From: Mesorhizobium qingshengii
GTDB taxonomy: Bacteria > Pseudomonadota > Alphaproteobacteria > Rhizobiales > Rhizobiaceae
Length of the DNA: 64,000 nucleotides
Direction: 5' to 3'
NCBI RefSeq assembly: GCF_900103325.1
Contig: NZ_FMXM01000003.1
Location: 186,001 to 250,000, forward strand
The position numbers and the translations under genes were made by a program. The notes beneath the pieces were generated by a model that was not told where the DNA came from, ran no database searches, and was given only the letters and a program-made list of their open reading frames with translations. Below are positions 43,094 through 51,915 of the stretch, in pieces. Position 1 is the stretch's first letter. Each line of letters opens with the position of its first letter.

Positions 43094-44152
43094 TTACTGC
43101 GTCAGCACCGTGTTGGAAGGCCGCTGGTTGAAGTCGCACTTGCCGTTCACGGTGTAGAAGAAGTCGGCATTGGAGACCGGCGCCGGCACCGGATTGCCGC
43201 CGTCTTCCCAGGCCTGATAGCTCGGGATGCCACAGGGCACGATGCTGAAGATGTCGACGATCTGGCCGGTCGCGGTCTCGGTCAGGCTGTTCGCGCTCAC
43301 CCCGTTATAGAGCCTGTTGGAGGTGGCCGGGTCATTCGACATGAGCTTTTTAGGATTGCCTGATGGCACGTCCATCTGCAGATAGAGGCCGTTCATCTGA
43401 CTGACGTCTATGACCGCGCCGGTGCCATTGGACGGATACATAGTATCGACACAGTAATATTTCGTGCCACTCGCATCGGTCTTGAGCGTCACCCCATTGG
43501 GCGGATTTTTACCGACGGTGCAGACCTGCTTCTGGACCATCGTGGTGACGTCTTGGCCGCCCGAATTGGTGATGGTGTTCACGATGGTGGTGCCGTAGCC
43601 TTTGGGATCTTTAGTGTTGCCATATGTATAGTCGATCGTCATCAGCGGCTTGGCCACGCTCGCTCCGAATTGCGTGCCGTAGAGCGTCATCTTCTTGTTC
43701 CAGTAACCTGACACCCCGGTGACCTTGAAGGTGGTCTGCACCAGCGCCGGCGTCTTGGTCACCGCCGACGCGACGGCGACTGGCACGTTGTCGATCCTGG
43801 CGATCTTCATGAAAACGGTCGGCATGGCGAAGCTTGCCGTGGCTTGCGCGGTGGCGGTGCCGTTGGCGCTGACCACGAAGCTTTTCAGCGTCGCGGTGCC
43901 CTCTCCACCGTTGGCGACGAAGGCATTCTGCAGCGTCACCTGGCGCTGCGGCAGCGTCGAGCTCGTGTCCATCGTGGTGATCGCCAGGATCCCGGCATCG
44001 AGCGCCGCCTGCATGTTCGACCTGGTCTGGACCGCCGACGTATAGTCGACCGAGAAACCGACGGCGGTGAGCAGCGGGATCATGCTGAGAATGAGTATCG
44101 GCGCGAGCGAGCCGCTCCGCGAGCGCAGAAAATCGCTTGCAAACCTTGGCAT
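43094..44152 (-). CDS. TadG/TadE-like pilus-type surface protein
   Basis: 352-aa protein with an N-terminal TadE/G-like membrane segment (about 14-35: SGSLAPILILSMIPLLTAVGFSVDY) followed by QTRSNMQAALDAGILA, the usual TadG start. The long C-terminal part is Thr/Ser/Asn-rich and probably extracytoplasmic, with four cysteines (CTVGKN, YYCVD, VPCGIP, GKCDF). No other tad/flp genes lie nearby. Its composition is more AT-rich than its neighbours, which hints at horizontal origin. Convergent repeats border its 3' side. Confidence 0.75.
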   Translation of the reverse strand: MPRFASDFLRSRSGSLAPILILSMIPLLTAVGFSVDYTSAVQTRSNMQAALDAGILAITTMDTSSTLPQRQVTLQNAFVANGGEGTATLKSFVVSANGTATAQATASFAMPTVFMKIARIDNVPVAVASAVTKTPALVQTTFKVTGVSGYWNKKMTLYGTQFGASVAKPLMTIDYTYGNTKDPKGYGTTIVNTITNSGGQDVTTMVQKQVCTVGKNPPNGVTLKTDASGTKYYCVDTMYPSNGTGAVIDVSQMNGLYLQMDVPSGNPKKLMSNDPATSNRLYNGVSANSLTETATGQIVDIFSIVPCGIPSYQAWEDGGNPVPAPVSNADFFYTVNGKCDFNQRPSNTVLTQ

Positions 44153-44429
44153 CTATGTTCCTCGACAGCGTAACATTAGGCTAAATTAGCATACCGGAGG
44201 CAAACTATGCCCTAAAGGGATGGATCAAAGTTTAAGAACTTCCAAGTTTGTCGGGCCGATCCTTGCCTGATGTCGTCGGGCTTTGAAAAATGTGCCGGCC
44301 GCCTGAAGCCAGCGGCTTGTGGGCCGTGCCGGGACCCGCACCGCTTACCCAGGCAGCGGGCTACGCCGCTTGCCCCGGTGGCGGCTGTGCCGCTTGCCGC
44401 AGCAACCCGCCCCTGCTAAAGCGCGCGAC

Positions 44430-46235
44430 ATGAGCACGCCCCTCGACCACATCCGAAATTTCTCCATCGTCGCCCATATCGACCATGGCAAATCCACGCT
44501 TGCCGACCGGCTGATCCAGTCCACCGGCGGGCTGGAGCTGCGCGACATGAAGGAGCAGGTGCTGGACTCGATGGACATCGAGCGCGAGCGCGGCATCACC
44601 ATCAAGGCGCAGACGGTGCGGCTGAAGTACCACGCCAACAATGGCGAGGACTATATCCTCAACCTCATCGACACGCCCGGACACGTCGACTTCGCCTATG
44701 AAGTGTCGCGCTCGCTGGCCGCCTGCGAGGGCTCGCTGCTGGTCGTCGACGCGAGCCAGGGCGTCGAGGCGCAGACGCTGGCCAATGTCTACCAGGCCAT
44801 CGACAACAACCACGAGATCGTCGTGGTGCTGAACAAGGTCGACCTGCCGGCGGCCGAGCCCGAGCGTATCCGCGAACAGGTCGAGGAGGTGATCGGCATC
44901 GACGCCTCCAACGCCGTGCTGATCTCGGCCAAGACCGGACTTGGCATTCCCGACGTGCTGGAGGCGATCGTCCACCAATTGCCGCCGCCGCGCGAAGGCG
45001 ACGCGACCGCGCCCTTGAAGGCGATGCTGGTCGACAGCTGGTACGACGCCTATCTCGGCGTCATCGTGCTGGTGCGCATCATCGACGGCGTGCTGAAGAA
45101 GGGCCAGACCATCCGCATGATGGGCACCGGCGCCAAATACCTGGTCGAGCGCACCGGCGTGTTCACGCCCGCCCGCATCAATGTCGACGAACTCGGCCCC
45201 GGCGAGTTCGGCTTCTTCACCGGCTCGATCAAGGAAGTGGCCGACACCCGCGTCGGCGACACCATCACCGAGGACAGGCGCCCGACCGCCAAGGCGCTGC
45301 CCGGCTTCAAGCCGGCGCAGCCTGTGGTGTTCTGCGGCCTGTTCCCGGTCGACGCCGCCGATTTCGAGGATCTGCGCGCCGCCGTCGGCAAATTGCGCCT
45401 CAACGACGCTTCCTTCTCCTATGAAATGGAAACAAGTGCGGCGCTCGGCTTCGGCTATCGCTGCGGCTTCCTCGGCCTGCTGCATCTCGAAATCATCCAG
45501 GAGCGGCTGGAGCGCGAGTTCAACCTCGACCTGATCGCCACCGCGCCATCGGTCGTCTACCGTCTGCTGCTCACTGACGGCTCGATGAAGGAGCTGCACA
45601 ACCCGGCCGACATGCCCGACGTGGTCAAGATCTCCGCCATCGAGGAGCCGTGGATCCGCGCCACGATCCTGACCCCCGACGACTATCTCGGCGGCATATT
45701 GAAACTCTGCCAGGACCGGCGCGGCATCCAGGCCGACCTCTCCTATGTCGGCAAGCGTGCCATGCTGACCTACGATTTGCCGCTCAACGAGGTCGTGTTC
45801 GACTTCTACGACCGGCTGAAGTCGATCTCCAAGGGCTACGCCTCGTTCGACTACCATTTGACCGACTACAAGGAAGGCGACCTGGTGAAGATGTCGATCC
45901 TGGTCAACGAGGAGCCGGTCGACGCGCTGTCGATGCTGGTGCACCGCACGGCGGCGGAAAAGCGCGGCCGGCAGATGTGCGAGAAGCTGAAGGAGCTGAT
46001 CCCGCACCATCTGTTCAAGATCCCGATCCAGGCCGCGATCGGCGGCAAGGTCATCGCCCGCGAAACCATCTCGGCGCTGCGCAAGGATGTCACCGCCAAA
46101 TGCTACGGCGGCGACGTCTCGCGCAAGCGCAAGCTGCTGGACAAGCAGAAAGAAGGCAAGAAGCGGATGAGGCAATTCGGCAAGGTGGATATCCCGCAGG
46201 AGGCGTTTATCCAGGCGCTTAAGATGGGGGATTGA
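44430..46235 (+). CDS. lepA: elongation factor 4 (LepA)
   Basis: 601-aa ribosome-associated GTPase that back-translocates or helps 30S assembly. G1 AHIDHGKST (about 13-21), G2 [11 protein letters not shown]3 DTPGHVDF, G4 NKVD, and LepA-specific C-terminal [47 protein letters not shown]. The start at ATG 44430 ([10 protein letters not shown]) fits the family; the frame is open upstream but without LepA similarity. Housekeeping, monocistronic. Confidence 0.96.
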   Translation: MSTPLDHIRNFSIVAHIDHGKSTLADRLIQSTGGLELRDMKEQVLDSMDIERERGITIKAQTVRLKYHANNGEDYILNLIDTPGHVDFAYEVSRSLAACEGSLLVVDASQGVEAQTLANVYQAIDNNHEIVVVLNKVDLPAAEPERIREQVEEVIGIDASNAVLISAKTGLGIPDVLEAIVHQLPPPREGDATAPLKAMLVDSWYDAYLGVIVLVRIIDGVLKKGQTIRMMGTGAKYLVERTGVFTPARINVDELGPGEFGFFTGSIKEVADTRVGDTITEDRRPTAKALPGFKPAQPVVFCGLFPVDAADFEDLRAAVGKLRLNDASFSYEMETSAALGFGYRCGFLGLLHLEIIQERLEREFNLDLIATAPSVVYRLLLTDGSMKELHNPADMPDVVKISAIEEPWIRATILTPDDYLGGILKLCQDRRGIQADLSYVGKRAMLTYDLPLNEVVFDFYDRLKSISKGYASFDYHLTDYKEGDLVKMSILVNEEPVDALSMLVHRTAAEKRGRQMCEKLKELIPHHLFKIPIQAAIGGKVIARETISALRKDVTAKCYGGDVSRKRKLLDKQKEGKKRMRQFGKVDIPQEAFIQALKMGD

Positions 46236-46272
46236 GAAGCCGGTCGGGCGTCCGCGCGCAGCGCGGCGCCGA

Positions 46273-46297
46273 GACATCGATCCGGTGGATCGATGTC
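46273..46297 (+). terminator. perfect hairpin after lepA
   Basis: GACATCGATCC (46273-46283) and GGATCGATGTC (46287-46297), 11-bp perfect stem, 3-nt loop. No T run follows, so it may be a repeat element rather than a true terminator. Confidence 0.4.
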
Positions 46298-46402
46298 AGG
46301 CTTCGAAAGCGGGGGAGCTGCCGGAGGCAGCGGGCCCCCCGCCAGCGCGGCGCTGAAGCTGCGCGGTGAAGACCGGTTGCCAGAAAAGCGGTGGAGTAAC
46401 CG

Positions 46403-47407
46403 CTAAAGTCCCTCGCTGCCAAAATCCATCGCTATCGTCTCGCCATAGCGAGGATGGATTTTATCCAAGTTTCTTTTGAACTCCTCGTAATTCGAGCTTA
46501 GGCGCATAATTGTCGTCACAGATGCCAGATGCTCGCGCAACTTCGGGTGGCCCATATCCGGGGTTAGCTTCCTATGCATGTGATGCTTGCGACGCCCGGA
46601 CGGCAGCTTAGGGGTTGTGTTGCGCAGTTCTTCCCTAATGCCCGGCGCTAGACGGTCGTAGATAATGTCATTTGTCAGGTGGCCGAAATACTGTGGGCGC
46701 TTAACCGTCTCGCGCGGGAAATCCAAATTGCGAAGGCGGAAAAGCTGCTCATAGAACACGTTGGGGAACGTGGGAACCCAAGGCTGCAATTCCTTCGCAA
46801 TGAACTTTTCCAGAATTTTTGCAAGGGCATCGGCAGCGCGATCTCGCTGATACCCGGTAGCCTCATCAACGAGCGCGACGATGCCGATCGTGGCGAGGCC
46901 ACGCATCAGAATGTCGGCCTGGGTGGCGATATGTTTCTGGTTGCCGGTCAATTCGTCCGCATCTCTGGCTTTCAGGTAGACTTCACAGACTTGCGGCAGC
47001 ATCTCTGCTCGGTAACCGAACGCCTTTTGACCAGACGGAAGTCTGAATTCAATCTGACTAGACGTCACGTACAAGTCATTGGGAATAAATGGCTTTAAGT
47101 TCTTGGCGGTCAAAAAAGCAGGCAAGTTGACGTCGGCATCATAGAAGCCACGTCCCTTAGCCTGCCTCGATCTGCCAAGCGCTCGCATCATATCGCTTTG
47201 AGTGAGTACCCGGATGCCGTTTTCAAGAACGGCGCATGACAGGTGGGCATCGCCTACCTCGATTTCGCCGGTGTAGGTGGCCGCTGGGAGGTCTTTGTTC
47301 CATCGGTTATCGGCTGCGCGCTTCGCAATCTCGCTTCTCTCCGTAGGAGTCAGAGAATTGGCCCGCGCTCTGGCAGCTTCTGCTTTCTTGGGGTCTTTGT
47401 CGGTCAC
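46403..47407 (-). CDS. P63C-domain phage-type protein
   Basis: 334-aa protein. The C-terminal third is the P63C domain: FYEQLFRLRNLDFPRETVKRPQYFGHLTNDIIYDRLAPGIREELRNTTPKLPSGRRKHHMHRKLTPDMGHPKLREHLASVTTIMRLS. The N-terminal 30 residues are Ala/Arg/Lys-rich and helical; LTQSDMMRALGRSRQAKGRG follows. P63C occurs in phage and mobile-element proteins; function unknown. The GTG start at 47407 has GAGG seven bases away, favoured over longer ATG starts that would overlap the dyad at 47420-47472. Lower GC than its neighbours. Likely acquired. Confidence 0.75.
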   Translation of the reverse strand: MTDKDPKKAEAARARANSLTPTERSEIAKRAADNRWNKDLPAATYTGEIEVGDAHLSCAVLENGIRVLTQSDMMRALGRSRQAKGRGFYDADVNLPAFLTAKNLKPFIPNDLYVTSSQIEFRLPSGQKAFGYRAEMLPQVCEVYLKARDADELTGNQKHIATQADILMRGLATIGIVALVDEATGYQRDRAADALAKILEKFIAKELQPWVPTFPNVFYEQLFRLRNLDFPRETVKRPQYFGHLTNDIIYDRLAPGIREELRNTTPKLPSGRRKHHMHRKLTPDMGHPKLREHLASVTTIMRLSSNYEEFKRNLDKIHPRYGETIAMDFGSEGL

Positions 47408-47419
47408 TGAAAATCCTCG

Positions 47420-47472
47420 TGCTTGCATGTCGGTTGTGCAAGCATATGCTTGCACCTGTGATTCTGCAAGCA
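47420..47472 (-). promoter_or_regulatory. nested 53-bp dyad (four TGCTTGCA half-sites) before the P63C gene
   Basis: Half-sites TGCTTGCA (47420-47427), TGCAAGCA (47437-47444), TGCTTGCA (47447-47454) and TGCAAGCA (47465-47472), spaced 9, 2 and 10 bp, centred on a common axis near 47446. The central part reads GTGCAAGCATATGCTTGCAC (47436-47455), a perfect 20-bp palindrome. It directly precedes the ribosome site of the P63C gene and lies about 110 bases from the small peptide gene on the other strand. Probably an operator; no candidate repressor gene is adjacent. Confidence 0.75.
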
Positions 47473-47586
47473 TGGATAATTCATATGACAACCTCCTTGA
47501 CATTCCCACGAGAAGCGCCGCGCATTGACATCGCGCTCATACCTGCGCCATTGAACCCCGGCCATTGGGGGCCAAGGGGAACATCC

Positions 47587-47682
47587 ATGAAAAAGATCTA
47601 TGCAAAGCCGACGCTGAACAGGCGCGAGAAGCTTTCGGCCGTGACGGCTATTGCGTGTCCAGTGTCGCAGCCCTGCGATTAA
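47587..47682 (+). CDS. RiPP-precursor-like peptide with lasso-type leader (31 aa)
   Basis: A 31-codon gene: leader MKKIYAKPTLNRREKLSAVTA and short tail IACPVSQPCD. The leader fits the RRE-recognised lasso leader motif Y-xx-P-x-L...T (Tyr5, Pro8, Leu10, Thr20 at -2 if cut after Ala21); Glu14 replaces the usual Gly. The tail has two Cys (24 and 30) and ends in Asp, not at position 7-9 as true lasso cores need, so the modification is unknown. Ribosome site AAGGGGA lies seven bases upstream and a strong terminator 17 bases downstream. No maturase, peptidase or transporter gene adjoins it. Confidence 0.62.
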   Translation: MKKIYAKPTLNRREKLSAVTAIACPVSQPCD

Positions 47683-48053
47683 GGGCATGCACTGCGAGGC
47701 CCGCCCCGGCGGGGCGGGCTTTTTCGTTGCTACAATGCGAGAGCGCCTTCTGCAACTCTTGCAAGACCAGTCCGCACCCAACCCTGAGTTGGTTGATCGT
47801 GCGGCATCCGAGCGGTAGAAAAGTCGTGCGGCGGACCTTAATCAGTTCGCCAGTGGCCGGCGCGGGCTCAGGCAACTGCCCTCACCGGCATTCGCGCCGG
47901 CCATTTCCCCGCACCCCTGAGTTGCCGGATCGGCCCGGGAGGGCGGATCGCCCGAGGCGACCCTCCGCCGCTTGCCGCCTCGCGCTTTCGACACCGGCTT
48001 TGAGAACACCCCGCCGTGGAGTATCCTCCGCTCCGGCTTTGGGGGGATTTCAA
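47683..48053. other. 371-base region with a terminator, otherwise no gene seen
   Basis: Holds the terminator at 47699-47724 and, beyond it, GC-rich DNA with no credible frame. The promoter of the downstream membrane-protein gene must be here. Confidence 0.6.
47699..47724 (+). terminator. rho-independent terminator after the peptide gene
   Basis: Perfect stem GCCCGCCCC (47699-47707) / GGGGCGGGC (47711-47719), loop GGC, followed by five T. It marks the 31-aa peptide gene as its own transcript end. Confidence 0.9.
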
Positions 48054-48569
48054 ATGCGTTCCAATCCTCTGGACATCGTCGCCGCGACCGGCCTCGCCAT
48101 CGGCGGCGCTTTCGGGCTTGCCGGCACCTTCGTGGGCAGCGACGCGCTGCGCGAAACGCTGTGGACGATCGACGGCGTGGCGCTGGTGGTGGCGACCGCG
48201 CTGCTGACGATGAAGTACCAGCGGCTGGGCAATGACGGCATAGCTGCCGGGTTCCTGACCTTCCTGGCGGGCGAAAGCCTGCTGCTCGCCGGCAATGCGG
48301 CGGGGCTCGAGGCCAGCGTGCCCTCCTATGTCGGCGGCATCTCGCTATGGGCGGCGGCGCTGGTCCTAGTCAGCGCGCCAAAAACCTTCGCTATGTGGAT
48401 GCGGCTCACCGCGCTCATCGCCGCCCTGCTGTTTGTCGTCTCGGCTTGCATGATCCTGTGGGGCGCGCCCTTGCTGCCGACCTCGTCGCCGCTGCCCGCC
48501 GCCGGCTATCCGTTCCTGGTGCTGACCTTCATCGGCTGGATCTGGACGCTGTTGAGGCCTGGGCGGTGA
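48054..48569 (+). CDS. membrane protein of unknown function (171 aa)
   Basis: About five hydrophobic segments: LDIVAATGLAIGGAFGLAGTFVG, LWTIDGVALVVATALLTM, GIAAGFLTFLAGESLLLAG, GGISLWAAALVLVSA, MRLTALIAALLFVVSACMILWG, YPFLVLTFIGWIWTLL. ATG at 48054 with GGGGGGA upstream. No named family; no partner gene. The repeat at 48604-48790 follows. Confidence 0.68.
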   Translation: MRSNPLDIVAATGLAIGGAFGLAGTFVGSDALRETLWTIDGVALVVATALLTMKYQRLGNDGIAAGFLTFLAGESLLLAGNAAGLEASVPSYVGGISLWAAALVLVSAPKTFAMWMRLTALIAALLFVVSACMILWGAPLLPTSSPLPAAGYPFLVLTFIGWIWTLLRPGR

Positions 48570-48603
48570 GCGGGTCGAAATTTGCAACAGGAAGACCAGC
48601 GTT

Positions 48604-48790
48604 GGCGCTGCCCCTCACCTGCCTGCCGGCATCCTCTCCCCGTATAGTGACGGGGAGAGGGGCGCTGTCTTCGATGGGTTCGCCAGTTGTCGACGTCGCA
48701 AGGTAGGCATGGGCGTTGCGGCCAGCCCTTTCTCCCCGTCACCATACGGGGAGAAATGCCCGGCAGGGCAATGAGGGGCGGCGCTGACCT
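48604..48790. repeat. mosaic-type palindromic repeat, type B
   Basis: Arms GGCGCTGCCCCTCACCTGCC (48604-) with CTCTCCCCGTATAGTGACGG, and facing TTTCTCCCCGTCACCATACGG with CCCGGCAGGGCAATGAGGGG to 48790. Nearly the same as 55602-55789. Between convergent genes. Confidence 0.75.
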
Positions 48791-48853
48791 ACGATAGGTC
48801 GGCGTCGTCGAGCTTGTATTCTCAATCCTCACCCGGCTTTGGACGGAGAAGCC

Positions 48854-50494
48854 TCAGCTCTCGATCCACACCTTCTCGAAATGCTGCTCGAGCGCCTGGT
48901 GCTGTTCGCAGCCTTCGATGCCCTTGCGGTAGGTGCGGAAGACCGAGCGCCAGTAGGGCTGGATGATGATGCCGCTATCGCGCAAATTCTGTTCGATCTT
49001 GGCCATGATCTCCTTGCGCGCCTTGGCGTCGGGCATGGCCAGCGCCTTGTCGAGCAGTTCGTCGAACTCCTTGTTGGCGTAGGCGCTCTCGTTCCAGGCG
49101 GCGCCCGACTTGTAGGCGAGCGCCAGCACCTGGACGCCGAGCGGGCGGCCGAGCCATTCGGTGCAGGAGAAGGGGTATTTGCTCCAGTCGTTCCAGAAGG
49201 TGGCGGCCGGCAGCACGGTGCGCTTGATCTTCAGCCCGGCCTCGCGCATCTGCGCGGCAATCGCGTCGCCGGTGCTCTTCTGCCATTCGACATCGACCGA
49301 GATGAGGTCGAATTCGTGGTCGGCCTTGCCGGCCTCGCCGATCAGTTTCTTCGCCGCATCCACGTCGCGCCTGGCCGGGCCGATATCGGCATATTCGGGG
49401 TGCATGGGGCCGACATGGTGGTTGTCGGCGGGCTTGCCGCGGCCATCGAGGCCGAGCTTCAGCACGGCGGCATTGTCGACGGCGAGCTGGGCGGCACGGC
49501 GCACCTTGACGTCGTCATAGGGCGCGTTGCCGACATTGAAGCGGGCGACGATGGTGGAGCCGGTGGCGATCTCGGAATTGATCAGCCCCATCTTGTCGGT
49601 CTGCGAGACGGCGTCGGAGGCGGTCTCGTGGTCGGTGTCGATCTCGCCGGATTCGAAGGCCGACAGCATGGCGTTGGGGTCGGAGCCGTAATCGACCCAT
49701 TTGATGCCGTCGAGCCAGAATTCGCCCTTCCACCACGGTCTGTCCTTGCGCTTCACCTCGGCGCCGGTCTCGGCATCCCAGCTGACCAGCTCGCAAGGGC
49801 CGGTGGTGATGGCCAGCGCCTTCTTGGGGTCCGCCTCGCCGTCATAGGAGCGGTGCATGATCAGCGCCGGATAGTCGGCCATGCCGGCGATCAGCGAAAT
49901 GTCGGGTTTGGGCAGATTGAGCTTGATGGTGAAGTCGTCGACCTTCTGGATGCCGCCGTCGACCACCTTCTTGGTGTCGGCATTGACCAGCGCGCCCATG
50001 CGCGCGGCGACCGAATTGCCGGCGACGCCGGCCTCGCACCAGCGGGTGAGGTTGTGGATGACATCGTCGGCGTTGAAGGCATCGCCGTTCGACCAGGTGA
50101 TGCCCTTGCGCACATGCAGGGTGAGTGTCCTGGCGTCGTCGCTGGGTTCCCAGCTTTCGAGCAGCCAGGGCTCGAAGGAGAAGTCGGTGTTCCAGCGCAC
50201 CAGATATTCGTTGCAGTGGCGGGCGACGTTGGACATTTCGACGCCGTCGAAGGTGCGCGGATCCTTGAAGCCCTTGACGTTCATGGCGACGCGCAAGGTG
50301 CCGCCGCGCTTGGGCTCGGCGGCGCGGGCAGGGGTGGTGCCGAGGCCGCCCAGCGCCAGCGCGCCGGCGGCGCTGACGCCGAGGCCGGCCATCAGAGCGA
50401 GATATTCGCGGCGGCTGATGCCGCCCTTCCTGAAATCATCGGCGACGGGCCTGGCTTTCGGGTGCAGTTTCCGGTCGGTCAGCATGAACTTCAT
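48854..50494 (-). CDS. Tat-exported solute-binding protein (SBP family 5)
   Basis: 546-aa periplasmic peptide/nickel-type binding protein. Tat signal SRREYL at 27-32, hydrophobic stretch [19 protein letters not shown], then [29 protein letters not shown], the SBP_bac_5 start. Further family blocks are [21 protein letters not shown] and [30 protein letters not shown]. No permease or ATPase genes are next to it, so its transporter must be encoded elsewhere. Ligand unknown; upstream neighbours suggest peptides or amide compounds. Confidence 0.87.
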   Translation of the reverse strand: MKFMLTDRKLHPKARPVADDFRKGGISRREYLALMAGLGVSAAGALALGGLGTTPARAAEPKRGGTLRVAMNVKGFKDPRTFDGVEMSNVARHCNEYLVRWNTDFSFEPWLLESWEPSDDARTLTLHVRKGITWSNGDAFNADDVIHNLTRWCEAGVAGNSVAARMGALVNADTKKVVDGGIQKVDDFTIKLNLPKPDISLIAGMADYPALIMHRSYDGEADPKKALAITTGPCELVSWDAETGAEVKRKDRPWWKGEFWLDGIKWVDYGSDPNAMLSAFESGEIDTDHETASDAVSQTDKMGLINSEIATGSTIVARFNVGNAPYDDVKVRRAAQLAVDNAAVLKLGLDGRGKPADNHHVGPMHPEYADIGPARRDVDAAKKLIGEAGKADHEFDLISVDVEWQKSTGDAIAAQMREAGLKIKRTVLPAATFWNDWSKYPFSCTEWLGRPLGVQVLALAYKSGAAWNESAYANKEFDELLDKALAMPDAKARKEIMAKIEQNLRDSGIIIQPYWRSVFRTYRKGIEGCEQHQALEQHFEKVWIES

Positions 50495-50952
50495 CGTCGT
50501 TCCCTCTTGTTGGTGCATGCCGCCCAAAAGTGCGCAGCGGTTTTGGGACAACGGCATGCACGAAAAAAGTCTCGCCCCGGCCAATCGACGAATGCAGGGC
50601 GGACGCGACCGCCGGGGCGCCATTGCCTGAGGCGATGATAGGGCGGGGTGCCGCAGCGGAGTGTTCGGTTTTCCGCAGTTCTTGTGCGGTGCTCCGCAGG
50701 GGGGTTCCACTCAGCAAACATCGGGAAAATGGCGAAGGCGGAAGCGACAGCCAATCTCCCCCCAAGTGGGGGAGATGTCCGGCAGGACAGAAGGGGGCGC
50801 TGTCCCGCCGACCTCTCAGTCAATTCCAGCTGCGGTCTCAAACGGATTTTCGGGTGATCAGAGGATCGAAGGTCGGCAATCCGTCACGCCCCCCTCTGCC
50901 CTGCCGGGCATCTCCCCCACAAGGGGGGAGATTGGCGCTCCCTCGTTGGCCC
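50495..50952. other. 458-base region dominated by a repeat
   Basis: Contains the type A repeat (50750-50945) and no credible gene. It separates the SBP gene from the esterase operon. Confidence 0.6.
50750..50945. repeat. mosaic-type palindromic repeat, type A (second copy)
   Basis: Left arm AGCCAATCTCCCCCCAAG with GTCCGGCAGGACAGAAGGGG (50750-50800), right arm CCCCCCTCTGCCCTGCCGGG with GGGGGGAGATTGGCG (50889-50938). Same arms as 8849-9011 but in opposite arrangement. Confidence 0.7.
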
Positions 50953-51915
50953 TCAATAAGGCCACTCACCCTTGCCCAGCGCTCCAACCGCCGCCACGAT
51001 CCGCGCGAAAGCCTCCGCCGCGGCCGGCACCGTGGCGCGGGCGCGCAGGAAGCTGTGCACGAGGCGGGGTTGCTCGTGCCACCATGCCTTGCCGCCGGCG
51101 GCAACAATGCGGTCGCGATAGGTCTCGCCATCCGACGACAGCGGGTCGCATTCGGCCGTGATGATCACCGTTGGCGGCAGGCCGGAGAAATCGGTGTCGC
51201 GCAACGGCAAGAAGGTCGGATCGTCCGGCGACTGCCGCCTGGCCGACCGCACGTCGCGGTAGAAGGCGATGTCGCCGACGGAGAGCAGCGGGGCTTCGGC
51301 GTGCTCGATGTACGAGCCGGTGGTCTCGTCGCCGCCGAGTTCGGGATAGATCAGCACCTGGCCGATCGCTGCACGGGGATGATGGCGTGTCGCCTGCGCC
51401 ACCGCCGCGGCGAGGTTGCCGCCGGCGCTTTCGCCGCACAGCACGAGCGGCAGGCCGGTGGTCGCCGCCGCCCACTCGAAGGCGGCCAGCGCGTCGTCGA
51501 AGGCGGCGGGGTGGAGATGTTCCGGAGCCAGCCGGTAGTCGACCGACAGCACGTCGAAACCGGTGCCGGCGCAGAGCTCGGCGCAGATGTCGTCATGGCT
51601 GTCGAGCCCGCCGAGGATGAAGCCGCCACCGTGGAAATAGACCACCAGCGCCGGCGCAGCCTTGCCGGCGCGCTGGTAGCGGCGGACCGGGATGCCGTGA
51701 TCCGAGGCGGCAATCAGGCCGTCGCTGGCCGTGACCCCGGGCGGGCGGCCCTGATGGAAGGCCCGGCACATCCTGTCGTAGACTTCGCGCTGCCTGTCGA
51801 TAGGCAGGGCGGTGATTTCGGGCGGATACCAGGCATTGACCGCGTCGATATAGGCCCACAGAGCGGGGTCGAGCCGGGTTTCGTATTTGCCGCGAGTCCT
51901 GCTTTCGGCCGTCAT
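50953..51915 (-). CDS. HSL-type alpha/beta-hydrolase (esterase)
   Basis: 320-aa carboxylesterase of the hormone-sensitive lipase class. Oxyanion motif HGGG at 95-98, nucleophile Ser163 in GESAGG, Asp257 in AECDPL and His287 in LVHSFL form the full triad. Substrate unknown. The start ATG overlaps the stop of the upstream cysteine-hydrolase gene by four bases, so it is the last gene of a three-gene operon with the M24 protein. Confidence 0.9.
   Translation of the reverse strand: MTAESRTRGKYETRLDPALWAYIDAVNAWYPPEITALPIDRQREVYDRMCRAFHQGRPPGVTASDGLIAASDHGIPVRRYQRAGKAAPALVVYFHGGGFILGGLDSHDDICAELCAGTGFDVLSVDYRLAPEHLHPAAFDDALAAFEWAAATTGLPLVLCGESAGGNLAAAVAQATRHHPRAAIGQVLIYPELGGDETTGSYIEHAEAPLLSVGDIAFYRDVRSARRQSPDDPTFLPLRDTDFSGLPPTVIITAECDPLSSDGETYRDRIVAAGGKAWWHEQPRLVHSFLRARATVPAAAEAFARIVAAVGALGKGEWPY

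Noticed and set aside
44361..46277. 638-codon minus-strand open frame
   Set aside because: Antisense of lepA.
47587..47682. Calling the peptide gene a true lasso peptide
   Set aside because: The predicted core has its only acidic residue at position 10, the last one, so the 7-9 residue macrolactam ring cannot form; only a RiPP-like leader is claimed.
48839..50638. 599-codon plus-strand open frame
   Set aside because: It is the exact antisense of the peptide-binding protein gene, whose Tat signal and family motifs are clear; the antisense frame is Gly/Asp/Val-rich shadow typical of high-GC DNA.
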